A stretch of 64,000 bases of DNA from Agrobacterium tumefaciens (GTDB lineage: Bacteria; Pseudomonadota; Alphaproteobacteria; Rhizobiales; Rhizobiaceae), in the NCBI RefSeq assembly GCF_013337285.1, contig NZ_SUPW01000004.1, positions 310,001 through 374,000 on the forward strand, read 5' to 3'. Below the pieces are notes generated by a model that had not been told where the DNA came from, ran no database searches, and saw nothing but the letters and a program-made list of their open reading frames with translations. Position 1 is the stretch's first letter. Each line of letters opens with the position of its first letter. Made by a program: the position numbers and the translations under genes. Below, piece after piece: positions 18,463 to 28,069 of this stretch.

Positions 18463-19785
18463 ATGCCCATTCGCTTCGTGGCCGTAATTGCGATTGTCGC
18501 CCTGCTCGCCGGTTGCGGCGGGCGTCCCATCGGGGTCATGACGCCGACCGGGCAGACGGTGGCGGGAACTTCATCGGTGAACCTTCTGGTCGCCACCACG
18601 CGCGCACCTTCGGAAAACGCCGCCGTGCTTTTCGGCGGGGAGCGTGGGACCGGTTTGAAGGTCGATGCGGTAACGGTTTCCATTCCGCCCGCCGCCAACC
18701 GCAAGGTCGGGCAGGTGCAATGGCCGAAGAAGCTGCCGCCAAACCCGCTGAAGGACTTTACCACGGTGGCGGTGGAGCCCGTTCGTTCCGAAGCGGAGAC
18801 GAAAAGCTGGATCAACAAACATATCCAGAAGGACCGCCGCGTGCTGGTCTTCGTGCATGGTTTCAATAATCGTTACGAGGATTCCGTCTACCGTTTCGCC
18901 CAGATCGTCCATGATTCCGGCACGGATGTCGTGCCAGTGGTGTTCACCTGGCCGTCGCGAGCCAGCATTTTCGATTATAATTACGACAAGGAAAGCACCA
19001 ACTACTCCCGCGATGCGCTGGAAGAGATGCTGACGCGTCTGGCCAAGGACAAGTCCATCGGCGAGGTCACGGTCATGGCGCATTCCATGGGTACGTGGCT
19101 TGCAGTGGAAGCGCTGCGCCAGATGGCCATCCGCAACGGCCGCGTCGATCCGAAGATCAGCAATGTCATTCTGGCCGCGCCGGATCTCGATGTGGACGTG
19201 TTCAGCCGGCAGTTCACAAGTCTCGGCAAGACGCCACCGAAATTCACCCTATTCGTGTCGCAGGATGACCGCGCGCTTAGCCTGTCGCGCCGCATTTCCG
19301 GCAATGTCGATCGTCTCGGCCAGATCGATCCCTCCGTCGAGCCCTATCGTAGCCAGCTGGAAAAGGCCGGCATCACCGTTCTCGATTTGACCAAGCTGCA
19401 ATCTGGCGACCGCCTGAACCACGGTAAATTCGCCGAAAGCCCCGAGGTCGTGCGCCTGATCGGCGACCGCCTCATCGCCGGCCAGACGGTGACGGATTCC
19501 GATGTCGGTCTGGGTGAGGCGCTTGGCGCGGTCAGCATCGGTGCTGCGCAAACCGTCGGAACGGCAGCCAGCGTGGTGGTCAGCGCACCGATTGCGGTCT
19601 TCGATCCGCGCACGCGGGAAAATTACGGCAGGCAGGTTGAACGGCTTGGACGCTCCGTCGAAAATACCGTCGGATCGGTGGGCGATACCGCCGGCTCCGT
19701 GGTGCATGATCAGACGGTTCAGAGTTCGAGAGTGAATTGCGATGCCGCCGCCAATCGCAATCGGACAGAGTGCCGGAACCGCTAA
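18463..19785 (+). CDS. DUF900-type alpha/beta hydrolase lipoprotein
   Basis: A 440-residue protein. A lipoprotein signal (MPIRFVAVIAIVALLAGCGG, lipobox LLAGC) anchors it to the periplasmic side of a membrane. Residues 125-330 form an alpha/beta hydrolase of the DUF900 family: oxyanion strand VLVFVHGFNNRYEDS, nucleophile elbow VMAHSMGTWL (Ser), and late motifs AAPDLDVDVF and DDRAL. The tail is rich in Gly/Val/Thr repeats (SVENTVGSVGDTAGSV) and ends with two cysteines. The substrate is unknown; the family is widespread and uncharacterised. AGGAGAG is 7 nt before the ATG at 18463. Confidence 0.82.
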   Translation: MPIRFVAVIAIVALLAGCGGRPIGVMTPTGQTVAGTSSVNLLVATTRAPSENAAVLFGGERGTGLKVDAVTVSIPPAANRKVGQVQWPKKLPPNPLKDFTTVAVEPVRSEAETKSWINKHIQKDRRVLVFVHGFNNRYEDSVYRFAQIVHDSGTDVVPVVFTWPSRASIFDYNYDKESTNYSRDALEEMLTRLAKDKSIGEVTVMAHSMGTWLAVEALRQMAIRNGRVDPKISNVILAAPDLDVDVFSRQFTSLGKTPPKFTLFVSQDDRALSLSRRISGNVDRLGQIDPSVEPYRSQLEKAGITVLDLTKLQSGDRLNHGKFAESPEVVRLIGDRLIAGQTVTDSDVGLGEALGAVSIGAAQTVGTAASVVVSAPIAVFDPRTRENYGRQVERLGRSVENTVGSVGDTAGSVVHDQTVQSSRVNCDAAANRNRTECRNR

Positions 19786-19847
19786 ACTACGATGCGTGCG
19801 AGGGCGCGAAAACGCTAAGCGCTTTTTGTCGTTACGCTCCGCAGATT

Positions 19848-19855
19848 TGTATACA
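19848..19855. promoter_or_regulatory. TGTATACA palindrome before the epimerase gene
   Basis: TTGTATACAG, then TTGTAT and TGTAT half-sites within 35 nt, occur 50-65 nt before the start codon at 19913. This pattern is like sites bound by GntR-family regulators of amino-acid and hydroxyproline genes. It is short and could be chance. Confidence 0.35.
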
Positions 19856-19912
19856 GCTTGTATTTTTATCTGTATGATCAGGTCAGCAGCTTAACTTCCG
19901 GAGTAAGACCCC

Positions 19913-20950
19913 ATGCGTTGGAAACGCACCCTTCAGCTTCTCGATGTCCATTGCGAAGGCGAAATCGGCCGTGTCGTCACTGGTGGCGCACCGAAAATTC
20001 CCGGCAACACCGTCGCTGAGCAACTTCACTGGATGAATACGGACCCGCAGGGGGAGGCGCTCCGCCGCTTCCTGACGCTGGAGCCGCGCGGCACGCCAAT
20101 GGGGTCGGTCAATCTTCTCCTGCCGCCGAAGCATCCGGATGCACATGCCGCATTTGTCATTCTCCAGCCGGATCAGGCGCATGCCAGCTCCGGCTCCAAT
20201 TCCATCTGCGCCACCACAGCTCTGCTGGAAAGCGGCATGGTGGAGATGAAGGAACCGGAAACCGTCATCATTCTGGAAACGGCGGCCGGTCTGGTGAAGG
20301 CCACGGCCACCTGCCGCGACGGGCGCTGCGAAAAGGTCAAGCTGACCATGGTGCCGTCCTTCGTGCATGAGCTGGATGTCAGCATCGACACCCCCGAATG
20401 GGGCAAGGTGACGATGGATATTTCCTATGGCGGTATTTTTTACGCGCTGGTCGATGTTCGCCAGATCGGTCTCACCATCGAGAAGGCCAATGCTGCGAAA
20501 CTCGTTGCCGCCGGCATGACTCTAAAGGACCTCGTCAACCGTGAAATGACGGTCGTTCATCCGGAAATCCCTGCCATATCAGGCGTTGCCTATGTGATGT
20601 TCCGCGATGTGGATGCCGATGGTTCGATCCGTACCTGCACCACCATGTGGCCGGGCAGGGCGGATCGCTCCCCCTGTGGCACCGGCAATTCCGCCAATCT
20701 CGCCACGCTTTATGCGCGCGGCAAGGTGAAGGTGGGAGACGAATATAAATCCCGTTCGATTATCGGTTCGGAATTCGACGTTGGCCTCTCCGCCGTCACC
20801 GAGGTGGCGGGCCGTCCAGCCGTCATTCCCACCATTGCCGGGCGCGGTTTCACCTTCGGCCTTCATCAGGTCGGTCTCGATCCCTTCGACCCCTTTGCGG
20901 ACGGGTTCGCGATGACGGATGTATGGGGTCCTGAAGCGGGCGGCATCTGA
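19913..20950 (+). CDS. Hydroxyproline 2-epimerase / proline racemase family, Ser-Cys type
   Basis: A 345-residue member of the proline racemase superfamily, cytoplasmic and cofactor-independent. The two catalytic positions can be read: the first, normally Cys in M-C-G-H, is serine in ASSGSN (S93); the second is cysteine in DRSPCGTGN (C255). Cys/Cys members are racemases or 4-hydroxyproline epimerases and Cys/Thr members are trans-3-hydroxyproline dehydratases; the Ser/Cys group includes enzymes reported to epimerise 4-hydroxyproline or 3-hydroxyproline. The likely role is converting trans-4-hydroxy-L-proline to the cis-D isomer for catabolism. No other hydroxyproline genes are adjacent. A terminator follows. 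Confidence 0.85.
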   Translation: MRWKRTLQLLDVHCEGEIGRVVTGGAPKIPGNTVAEQLHWMNTDPQGEALRRFLTLEPRGTPMGSVNLLLPPKHPDAHAAFVILQPDQAHASSGSNSICATTALLESGMVEMKEPETVIILETAAGLVKATATCRDGRCEKVKLTMVPSFVHELDVSIDTPEWGKVTMDISYGGIFYALVDVRQIGLTIEKANAAKLVAAGMTLKDLVNREMTVVHPEIPAISGVAYVMFRDVDADGSIRTCTTMWPGRADRSPCGTGNSANLATLYARGKVKVGDEYKSRSIIGSEFDVGLSAVTEVAGRPAVIPTIAGRGFTFGLHQVGLDPFDPFADGFAMTDVWGPEAGGI

Positions 20951-20975
20951 GGCACGTTTCAAAAAAATGATATTT

Positions 20976-21008
20976 ACAGCCGCCCGATGACCTCTGGCGG
21001 CTGTTTTC
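20976..21008 (+). terminator. Terminator after the epimerase gene
   Basis: ACAGCCGCC / GGCGGCTGT stem (9 bp, 11-nt loop) followed by TTTTCCC. Confidence 0.8.
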
Positions 21009-21062
21009 CCGCGACAAAAGATGCTAAGCGGGCGCAATTCCATCATGCTCCGAGGTATCCCG

Positions 21063-22100
21063 ATGAAGTCGCTCACCCTGCGCCGCCCTGATGACTGGCA
21101 CCTGCATCTGCGTGATGGCGCCATGCTGGAAGGGGTGATCGGGGATACGAGCCGTCATTTCGCCCGCGCCATCATCATGCCGAACCTGGTGCCGCCGGTC
21201 GTCACCACCGCCGATGCCCGCGCCTATCGCGAACGCATCGTCAAGGCGATCCCGGCGGGTGATCGTTTCGAGCCGCTGATGACCCTATACCTCACTGAGG
21301 ATACTGTTGCCGACGATGTGGAAGAGGGCAAAAAAAGCGGCCTCATCACTGCCGTCAAACTCTATCCTGCGGGCGCGACCACCAATTCTCACGGCGGCGT
21401 GCGCGATTTCAACAGGGCGATGCCGGTGCTGGAACGCATGGCGAAGATCGGCCTGCCGCTCTGCGTGCATGGCGAGGTGACGACGCCGGAGGTCGATATT
21501 TTCGACCGCGAGAAGGCCTTCATCGATACGGTTCTGGAGCCCCTGCGCCAGCGCTTGCCGGAACTGAAGGTGACGATGGAGCACATCACCACCAGCGACG
21601 GCGTGGACTACATCAAGTCGTCCAAGGCCAATCTGGCCGGTTCCATCACCACCCACCATCTCATCATCAACCGCAACGCCATTCTGGTCGGTGGTATCAA
21701 GCCGCATTATTATTGCCTGCCGGTCGCCAAGCGCGAGGAGCACCGGCTGGCGCTGCGTGCAGCCGCGACTTCGGGTGATGCGCGCTTCTTTCTCGGCACG
21801 GATTCCGCCCCGCATGTCGATCCGCTGAAGGAATGCGCCTGCGGCTGCGCCGGTATCTATACCTCCATCAACACCATGAGCTGCCTTGCCCATGTCTTCG
21901 AGGACGAAAATGCCCTCGACAAACTGGAAGCCTTCGCCTCGCTCAACGGTCCCGCTTGGTATGGGCTCGCGCCGAATGAGGAGACGATCACGCTGGTGAA
22001 ACGTGAGGAAGCGGTTTCCTTCCCCGAAAAGATCGAGACGGGCGCCGGGCCGGTGACCGTATTCGACCCGATGTTCCCGCTCCATTGGGACGTAAGTTGA
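21063..22100 (+). CDS. pyrC: Dihydroorotase (class II)
   Basis: PyrC closes carbamoyl-aspartate to dihydroorotate, the third step of pyrimidine synthesis. 345 residues, the size of class II enzymes. The metal site begins at [10 protein letters not shown] (HxH), the carboxylated lysine lies in [13 protein letters not shown], and further ligands in [18 protein letters not shown] and [14 protein letters not shown]. The ATG at 21063 follows GAGGT and starts [15 protein letters not shown], as in E. coli PyrC; the longer frame from 21021 has extra non-conserved residues. pyrE follows 171 bases after the pyrC stop, separated by a strong terminator. Confidence 0.96.
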   Translation: MKSLTLRRPDDWHLHLRDGAMLEGVIGDTSRHFARAIIMPNLVPPVVTTADARAYRERIVKAIPAGDRFEPLMTLYLTEDTVADDVEEGKKSGLITAVKLYPAGATTNSHGGVRDFNRAMPVLERMAKIGLPLCVHGEVTTPEVDIFDREKAFIDTVLEPLRQRLPELKVTMEHITTSDGVDYIKSSKANLAGSITTHHLIINRNAILVGGIKPHYYCLPVAKREEHRLALRAAATSGDARFFLGTDSAPHVDPLKECACGCAGIYTSINTMSCLAHVFEDENALDKLEAFASLNGPAWYGLAPNEETITLVKREEAVSFPEKIETGAGPVTVFDPMFPLHWDVS

Positions 22101-22107
22101 TTTATTG

Positions 22108-22134
22108 AAAACCGCCGGCATTGCCGGCGGTTTT
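22108..22134 (+). terminator. Strong terminator after pyrC
   Basis: A perfect 12-bp stem (AAAACCGCCGGC / GCCGGCGGTTTT) with a 3-nt loop. The symmetry would allow termination in either direction. Confidence 0.9.
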
Positions 22135-22271
22135 GTTATGGTCCTCTGGCATCCGCCCATAAATTCCGGTGCCGCCCGAGGATGCTTGCAATGCTGAACC
22201 GAGATGTTGTGCTTCCGAAAACCAGCCCCGGTTTTCGGAGCGATAAACCAAGGCCGAAAAGGAGAACGCCC

Positions 22272-22970
22272 ATGAACCATTTCACATTCACCGACCGCAC
22301 CGTCGTCGCGGAACTGGTTGCGAAGATGTTGTGGGAAATCAAGGCGGTCCACTTCAATTCCGAAAGCCCCTACACCTTCGCTTCGGGCATGAAGAGCCCT
22401 GTCTATATCGACATGCGCAAGCTCATCTCGTTCCCGCGTATCCGCTCGGCGGCCATGGATTTCGCGGCGGCAGCCGTGATGCGCGAGGCCGGTTTTGAGA
22501 AATTCGACTGTGTCGCCGGTGGTGAAACGGCGGGCATTCCCTTTGCCGCTTTCCTCGCTGAGCGCCTTGGCCTGCCGATGATCTATTGCCGCAAGAAGCC
22601 GAAAGGCCATGGCCGCAACGCCCAGATCGAAGGCCACATGCCAGAGGGCGCACGCGTTCTCGTCATCGAGGATCTGACGACGGCCGGCGGCTCAATGTTC
22701 ACCTTCATCGACGCCATTCGCGCGGCGGGTGGCATTGTCGATCACGGCATTGCACTGTTTTATTACGGCATCTTCGAAGAGGCCGAAGCGCGCTTCGCCA
22801 ATGGCAATGTCAAGCTGCACTATCTGACCACCTGGCGCGATGTTCTGGCGGTCGCACGGGCTGAAAAACTGTTCGATGAAAAGACGCTGTCGGGGGTTGA
22901 AGCCTTCCTCGATAACCCGCTGCCCTGGTCTGCCAAGCACGGCGGCGTCAGCGAATTGCCGCAATCTTAA
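22272..22970 (+). CDS. pyrE: Orotate phosphoribosyltransferase
   Basis: PyrE joins orotate to PRPP to give OMP. 232 residues, the length seen in rhizobia. The PRPP-binding motif reads [17 protein letters not shown], and the orotate/PRPP loop is [17 protein letters not shown]. Other family features are [15 protein letters not shown] and [27 protein letters not shown] precedes the ATG at 22272, which fixes this start over an upstream frame at 22182. The separation from pyrC by a terminator indicates its own promoter. Confidence 0.95.
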   Translation: MNHFTFTDRTVVAELVAKMLWEIKAVHFNSESPYTFASGMKSPVYIDMRKLISFPRIRSAAMDFAAAAVMREAGFEKFDCVAGGETAGIPFAAFLAERLGLPMIYCRKKPKGHGRNAQIEGHMPEGARVLVIEDLTTAGGSMFTFIDAIRAAGGIVDHGIALFYYGIFEEAEARFANGNVKLHYLTTWRDVLAVARAEKLFDEKTLSGVEAFLDNPLPWSAKHGGVSELPQS

Positions 22971-22980
22971 TTTCGGATGC

Positions 22981-23003
22981 GGCCAGTCGGCTTGTGGCTG
23001 GCC
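22981..23003 (+). terminator. Possible hairpin after pyrE
   Basis: GGCCAG / CTGGCC short stem with an 11-nt loop right after pyrE; the following sequence is TTCCG, with no T run, so the case is weak. Confidence 0.35.
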
Positions 23004-23068
23004 TTCCGATCGATCTTCGTCTAAATCGATTTAAGTTCATTTGATTTGCTGTTTTGAGGAGGACCGTA

Positions 23069-23995
23069 ATGATCCTGTGTTGTGGTGAAGCCCTGATTGA
23101 CATGCTGCCCCGGCAGACGACGCTGGGTGAGGCGGGTTTCGCACCCTATGCAGGCGGAGCGGTCTTCAACACGGCAATTGCGCTGGGGCGTCTCGGCGTC
23201 CCATCCGCTTTCTTTACGGGTCTTTCCGATGACATGATGGGCGATATCCTGCGGGAAACCCTGCGGGCAAGCCATGTCGATTTCAGCTATTGCGCAACGC
23301 TGTCGCGGCCGACCACCATCGCTTTCGTCAAGTTGATCGATGGCCATGCCACCTACGCATTTTATGACGAGAATACCGCCGGCCGGATGATCACCGAGGC
23401 GGAGCTTCCGGCATTGGGTGCCGATTGCGAGGCGCTGCATTTCGGCGCGATCAGCCTCATTCCCGAACCCTGCGGCAGCACCTACGAGGCGCTGATGACG
23501 CGCGAGCGCGAAAGCCGCGTCATCTCGCTCGACCCGAATATCCGCCCCGGTTTCATCAAGGACAAGCAGTCGCATATGGCCCGCATCCGCCGTATGGCCG
23601 CCATGTCGGATATTGTGAAGTTCTCGGATGAGGACCTCGCCTGGTTCGGTCTGGAAGGCGATGAGGATACGCTCGCCCGCCACTGGCTGCATCATGGCGC
23701 GAAACTGGTCGTCATCACCCGGGGTGCCAAGGGGGCTGTGGGTTATGCTGCCAATCTCAAGGTGGAAGTGGCCTCCGAACGGGTCGAAGTCGTTGATACC
23801 GTCGGTGCCGGTGATACTTTCGACGCCGGCATTCTCGCCTCGCTGAAAATGCAGGGCCTTCTGACCAAGGCGCAGGTTGCCGCGCTCAATGAAGAGCAGA
23901 TCAGGAAGGCTTTGGCGTTGGGTGCAAAAGCCGCTGCGGTCACTGTCTCGCGGGCTGGCGCAAATCCGCCTTTTGCGCATGAAATCGGGCTTTGA
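23069..23995 (+). CDS. PfkB-family sugar kinase (fructokinase-like)
   Basis: A 308-residue ribokinase/PfkB-family kinase. The N-terminal glycine motif is YAGGAVFNTAIALGRLG, and the C-terminal signature with the catalytic Asp is VDTVGAGDTFDAGILA. Substrate-lid residues DMLPRQT and DENTAGRM fit the fructokinase subfamily more than ribokinase, so phosphorylation of fructose is the best guess. GAGGAGG lies 6 nt upstream of the ATG at 23069. The pgi gene for the next interconversion is 2.3 kb away on the other strand. The substrate remains an inference. Confidence 0.85.
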   Translation: MILCCGEALIDMLPRQTTLGEAGFAPYAGGAVFNTAIALGRLGVPSAFFTGLSDDMMGDILRETLRASHVDFSYCATLSRPTTIAFVKLIDGHATYAFYDENTAGRMITEAELPALGADCEALHFGAISLIPEPCGSTYEALMTRERESRVISLDPNIRPGFIKDKQSHMARIRRMAAMSDIVKFSDEDLAWFGLEGDEDTLARHWLHHGAKLVVITRGAKGAVGYAANLKVEVASERVEVVDTVGAGDTFDAGILASLKMQGLLTKAQVAALNEEQIRKALALGAKAAAVTVSRAGANPPFAHEIGL

Positions 23996-24090
23996 GCATG
24001 GCTGTCTAACGCTTGATCTGCGTCCGGAATATTGTGGTTCTGAGGACGGGGGCGTATTCTCGTCCCAATTGCATCGCCGCGGATGAGACT

Positions 24091-24438
24091 ATGGCTCCGT
24101 TGACCCCACCACCCAGGATCAGGCTTTCGCGGTTGCGGGATATTGGTTGGTCCGTGTGGGACCCAATTGGACTTATGCCGGCGGGAGAAAACTGGAACGA
24201 CGCCGGCAACCTGTGTTTTGCGGATGAATACGACAACTACCTGATTGCGGCCGCAGGCCAATTGCGCAGAGGTATCGCTGCCGCTGAAGTCGCCGATTAT
24301 CTGGTGGGAATCGAGGCCGAACATATGGCCCTTGGTGAAACGCCCGGATGCCGCGAAAGAGCATTGGCGGTTGTAGCCGCAATCAATGCGGACCCGCAGC
24401 TTTGGACCTTGCCCGAAGGTCAGGATGTCGCTGTTTGA
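24091..24438 (+). CDS. Conserved hypothetical protein, about 115 aa
   Basis: Not recognised as a named family. From the ATG at 24091 it reads MAPLTPPPRIRLSRLRDIGW with a conserved-looking WDPIGL segment, then an acidic DEYDNYLIAAAGQLRRG stretch and an alanine-rich helix. It looks soluble, cytoplasmic and globular. The pattern RLRDIGWxxWDPIGL...EYDxYLxxAAG recurs in small rhizobial proteins of unknown function. An in-frame ATG at 24013 adds residues with no such pattern. It lies between the sugar kinase and the hydrolase pair on the same strand. Confidence 0.6.
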   Translation: MAPLTPPPRIRLSRLRDIGWSVWDPIGLMPAGENWNDAGNLCFADEYDNYLIAAAGQLRRGIAAAEVADYLVGIEAEHMALGETPGCRERALAVVAAINADPQLWTLPEGQDVAV

Positions 24439-24539
24439 GGCGGGGCATTTTCGGCAGAGCCGCTGCGCGCGCGGTCAATACCCTAAAAAACCGGTATTCG
24501 AAGATCAAAAACCTTGTGTCCGCCGGTTTTTCGCGAAAC

Positions 24540-25514
24540 ATGCGTCGCATGAGTGTTCCCAATATCCATCCTTTCGATTTCGACCCCAGCTACGGCATGC
24601 AGCGCGAACAGTTGCTGGCCATCACCCCGCCCGAAGCGCCACCGGGTTTTGATGATTTCTGGCAGAAGCGTTATCGTCGCGCGCTCGCCACGGACCCGCG
24701 GCCGGTGCTGCGCAAGAGCAGGCTCAGCCATCCGCGCTGGCATGTCCTTGATGTCAGCTACACCTCCACCGGCGGTTTCCGCATCGGCGGGTGGATGCTT
24801 TTGCCGCGCGAAGGCCAGGTGCGCCGCGGCCTCGTCGTCGGCCATGGTTATGGTGGGCGCTCCGAGCCTGATTTTGAAGTGCCAGTGGAAGAAACGGCAG
24901 TCCTTTTTCCCTGTTTTCGCGGTCTCTCGCTAAGCGCCTGTCCGCCGATTTCTTCGGAATCGGCCCTCCATGTTCTCTACAATATCGACAGGAAAGACGA
25001 TTACATCATCGGTGGCTGTGTCGATGATCTGTGGGTTGCCGTTTCGACGCTCGTGAGCCTTTACCCCTGGCTGGAAGGGCAGGTGGGGTATAGCGGCATC
25101 AGTTTCGGCGGCGGCATCGGAGCGCTGGCGATACCGTTTGATGAGCGCATCGACCGCGGCCATCTGGTGGTGCCGACATTCGGGCATAGGCCGTTCTGGC
25201 TGACATTGCCCACCGTTGGCAGTGCGAATTCGGTTCAGTCATACCAGAAGGCCCATCCGAATGTCCTCGAGACCTTGCGTTTCTTCGATGCCGCCTGTGC
25301 CGCCGCCCGCATAAAAGTGCCGATGCTGGTTGCGCCGGCGCTTTTCGATCCATCGGTGGCCCCTCCCTGCCAGTTCGCAGTGGCCAATGCGCTGCCGCAC
25401 TCAAAATTTAATGAAATCTTCATCCTCGACGCCGGGCATTTCGATTACCCTGACAGCGCATCGCAAGATGCGGTCCATAAGGACAAGGTCAGACGGTTTT
25501 TCAAGGTGCCATGA
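24540..25514 (+). CDS. Acetyl xylan esterase-type alpha/beta hydrolase
   Basis: About 324 residues of the AXE1/cephalosporin-C deacetylase type. Visible features: an N-terminal cap region with DDFWQKRY, oxyanion region VVGHGYGGRSEP, nucleophile elbow VGYSGISFGGGIGALA (Ser), acid region APALFDPSVAPP and catalytic His in LDAGHFDYP. It probably deacetylates sugars or related esters in the cytoplasm; no signal peptide is seen. No good ribosome-binding site precedes the ATGs at 24540 or 24549, so the start is uncertain. It overlaps the next gene by 4 nt, so the two are probably co-translated. Confidence 0.78.
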   Translation: MRRMSVPNIHPFDFDPSYGMQREQLLAITPPEAPPGFDDFWQKRYRRALATDPRPVLRKSRLSHPRWHVLDVSYTSTGGFRIGGWMLLPREGQVRRGLVVGHGYGGRSEPDFEVPVEETAVLFPCFRGLSLSACPPISSESALHVLYNIDRKDDYIIGGCVDDLWVAVSTLVSLYPWLEGQVGYSGISFGGGIGALAIPFDERIDRGHLVVPTFGHRPFWLTLPTVGSANSVQSYQKAHPNVLETLRFFDAACAAARIKVPMLVAPALFDPSVAPPCQFAVANALPHSKFNEIFILDAGHFDYPDSASQDAVHKDKVRRFFKVP

Positions 25515-26239
25515 AACGCGAATATCTCCGTTGGTTTAGTCACAGGCTCCATCGCGACATGGAGCTCCTGATATTCGGTCATGCCGGCGCCAAGGTGCTG
25601 ATGTTTCCCACCCGGGACGGGCGCTTCTTCGAATATGAAGAACTGGGGCTTGTCGGCAGTTTGACCGACAAGCTGGAGGCAGGCCATCTCCAGCTTTATT
25701 GCATTGAGGGGCTGGCCACAGAGACCTTTTATGCGGCCCATCATCACCCGGCCGACCGCATCCGCCGCCATGCCGCCTTCGAAGACTATATTCTCAGCGA
25801 AGTGCTGCCACTGATGGCCGAGAAAAATTCCCATACCGATACCATCGTTCATGGCTGCAGCCTCGGCGCGTTTCAGGCCGCCAGTCTCGTTTTTCGCCAC
25901 CCGCATCTGTTTCGCAAACTCGTCGCCTTTTCCGGCCGTTACGACCTGACGATGAAGGTGGAGTCCTTCGGCGACCTGTTCGACGGCTATTACGACGATG
26001 ACGTCTATTTCCACATGCCAAGCCATTTCCTGCCGGGACTTGCCTGCCCGCGGCGGCTCGAACACCTGCGCCGCATCGACATGGTTTTCACCATCGGCGA
26101 TGCAGACCCGTTTCTCGACAACAACCATCATCTGAGTCGGGTTCTATCCGACAAGCAGGTGGGCCATCAGATGCATGTCTGGGAGGGGCGCGCCCACCGG
26201 GCGGGTGCGTGGCGCAAGATGGCGGCGCTTTATATTTGA
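25511..26239 (+). CDS. Esterase (EstD-like alpha/beta hydrolase)
   Basis: A 242-residue single-domain alpha/beta hydrolase of the putative-esterase family (PF00756 type). The nucleophile elbow is IVHGCSLGAFQAA (Ser), the acid region is FTIGDADPFLDN and the probable catalytic His is in WEGRAHRAG. There is no signal peptide. It starts inside the stop of the preceding hydrolase (ATGA overlap), which suggests a two-enzyme unit acting on related substrates (inference). A hairpin terminator follows and is shared with pgi on the other strand. Confidence 0.75.
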   Translation: MKREYLRWFSHRLHRDMELLIFGHAGAKVLMFPTRDGRFFEYEELGLVGSLTDKLEAGHLQLYCIEGLATETFYAAHHHPADRIRRHAAFEDYILSEVLPLMAEKNSHTDTIVHGCSLGAFQAASLVFRHPHLFRKLVAFSGRYDLTMKVESFGDLFDGYYDDDVYFHMPSHFLPGLACPRRLEHLRRIDMVFTIGDADPFLDNNHHLSRVLSDKQVGHQMHVWEGRAHRAGAWRKMAALYI

Positions 26240-26254
26240 AGCCGCCGCATTAAA

Positions 26255-26280
26255 AAAGCCGGAAGTGTCCTCCCGGCTTT
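26255..26280. terminator. Bidirectional terminator between the esterase gene and pgi
   Basis: AAAGCCGG / CCGGCTTT stem (8 bp, 10-nt loop) with an A run on the left and TTTCC on the right, placed between the convergent esterase and pgi stop codons. Confidence 0.75.
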
Positions 26281-26303
26281 CCTTAGATCGAGGTGCGGAT
26301 ATT

Positions 26304-27929
26304 TTACCCGGCCAGACCCGCCAACGCCTTTACCAGGCCCTGTGTCGAGCTGTCATGTCCGGCAGCGCTTTCCTTACCTTCCACGACCGGAAGTAGGCCG
26401 GTCGCCAGTTCCTTGCCAAGCTCCACACCCCACTGGTCGAAGGAGTTGATGCGGAACAGCACGCCTTCCACAAAGACGCGGTGCTCATAAAGCGCGATCA
26501 GGCGGCCAAGCGCGAAAGGCGTCAGTGTGTCGTAGACGAAGGTGATGGAGGGGCGGTTGCCCGTGAAGACGCGGTGCGGCGCGATGAAATCGGCCTTTTT
26601 GTCGTCCATGCCCTTGGAGGTGAGCTGCTCCTTGGCCTCGGCCAGCGTGCGGCCCTTCATCAGTGCTTCCGATTGCGCCAGGCAATTGGCGATGAGAAGC
26701 TGGTGCTGGTGGCGCAACTCGGGCTCGAAACCGTTGGCGGCGATCATGAATTCCGCCGGAATGACGCTCGTGCCCTGATGGATCAGCTGGTAGAAGGCGT
26801 GCTGGCCGTTGGTGCCGGGTTCGCCCCAGACAACCGGGCCGGACTGGCCTTCGACCGGCGTGCCGTCGATGGTAACACCCTTGCCGTTCGATTCCATGTC
26901 GAGCTGCTGCAGATAGGCGGGGAAACGCGACAGCCGCTGGTCATAGGGCAGGATCGCCCGTGTCGAATAATTCAGCACGTTGCGGTGATAAAACCCGATG
27001 AGACCGAGCAGCATCGGCAGGTTTTCGCGGATTGGCGCCTCGCGGAAATGCTTGTCCATCGCATGCGCGCCATCCAGGAACTTGCCGAAATTGTCCGGCC
27101 CGATGGCGATCATCAGCGGCAGGCCGATGGCCGACCAGATCGAATAACGACCACCCACCCAGTCCCAGAAACCGAAGATGCGGTCGCTTTCGATACCGAA
27201 GGCGGCGACTTTGTCCAGCGCGGTGGAAACAGCGGCGAAGTGGTGCTTTACGGCCTCTTCACCCAGCTTCTCGGCGATGAAGCGGCGCGCGGTGGCGGCA
27301 TTCGTCATCGTTTCGATGGTGGTGAAGGTCTTCGATGCGACGATGAAGAGCGAGGTTTCCGGGTCGAGCAGCTTCAGCGTATCGGCAATATGTGCGCCGT
27401 CGATGTTGGAAACGAAATGTGCCCGAGGACCGTCATGGAAAGGCGCAAGCGCCAGCGTCACCATGACAGGGCCGAGATCGGAGCCGCCAATGCCGATATT
27501 GACGATGTCGGTGATCTTCTTGCCGGTAGCACCTTTCAGGGAGCCGGAGCGGATTGCATCGGCAAACTTGCCCATGGCGGCGAGAACGCCGTTCACGTCA
27601 GGCATCACATCCTTGCCGTCAACGAGAACGGGCGTGTTGGAGCGGTTGCGCAGGGCGGTGTGGAGAACCGCGCGGCCTTCGGTGAAGTTGATCTCCTTGC
27701 CGGAGAACATCTCCTCGCGCTTGGCCTCGACGCCGCCGTCGCGGGCCAGCTGTTCGAGAAGCGTCACAATCTCCTCGTTGACGGCGCATTTGGAATAATC
27801 CATCAGCAGGTCATCGAATTTGGCGCTGAAACGGCTGAATCTCTTGTCGTCGGCCGCAAACGCGGCGCGAAGATCGGTTGCGGCTGTGCTGCTTGCCGTT
27901 GCTTTGAGTTTTTCGATGGTGGCCTGCAT
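26304..27929 (-). CDS. pgi: Glucose-6-phosphate isomerase
   Basis: Pgi interconverts glucose-6-phosphate and fructose-6-phosphate. 541 residues, normal for the family. Features include [27 protein letters not shown], the [12 protein letters not shown] signature and the C-terminal [10 protein letters not shown]. Catalytic Glu, His and Lys regions ([32 protein letters not shown]) are intact. Two consecutive ATGs occur; AGGAG is 6 nt before the second (27929), which is preferred. In Rhizobiaceae that use the Entner-Doudoroff path, Pgi mainly feeds fructose-6-P back. Confidence 0.96.
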   Translation of the reverse strand: MQATIEKLKATASSTAATDLRAAFAADDKRFSRFSAKFDDLLMDYSKCAVNEEIVTLLEQLARDGGVEAKREEMFSGKEINFTEGRAVLHTALRNRSNTPVLVDGKDVMPDVNGVLAAMGKFADAIRSGSLKGATGKKITDIVNIGIGGSDLGPVMVTLALAPFHDGPRAHFVSNIDGAHIADTLKLLDPETSLFIVASKTFTTIETMTNAATARRFIAEKLGEEAVKHHFAAVSTALDKVAAFGIESDRIFGFWDWVGGRYSIWSAIGLPLMIAIGPDNFGKFLDGAHAMDKHFREAPIRENLPMLLGLIGFYHRNVLNYSTRAILPYDQRLSRFPAYLQQLDMESNGKGVTIDGTPVEGQSGPVVWGEPGTNGQHAFYQLIHQGTSVIPAEFMIAANGFEPELRHQHQLLIANCLAQSEALMKGRTLAEAKEQLTSKGMDDKKADFIAPHRVFTGNRPSITFVYDTLTPFALGRLIALYEHRVFVEGVLFRINSFDQWGVELGKELATGLLPVVEGKESAAGHDSSTQGLVKALAGLAG

Positions 27930-28022
27930 CATGTGCTCCTCGGCTTCCGTGGAAGGATGAGGAAACTATTCTTTTTCAGGCGGCCAAATCAAGGCGACTT
28001 TGATAAAGAAAAGGGCGGGCAT

Positions 28023-28050
28023 AAAAGAAAAGAGCCGGTCGCCCGGCTCT
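28023..28050 (-). terminator. Terminator after fadD
   Basis: AGAGCCGG / CCGGCTCT stem with a 4-nt loop; read on the minus strand it is followed by TTTTCTTTT. It lies 20 nt after the fadD stop. Confidence 0.87.
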
Positions 28051-28069
28051 CGTCATTCGCTTCAAGCGC

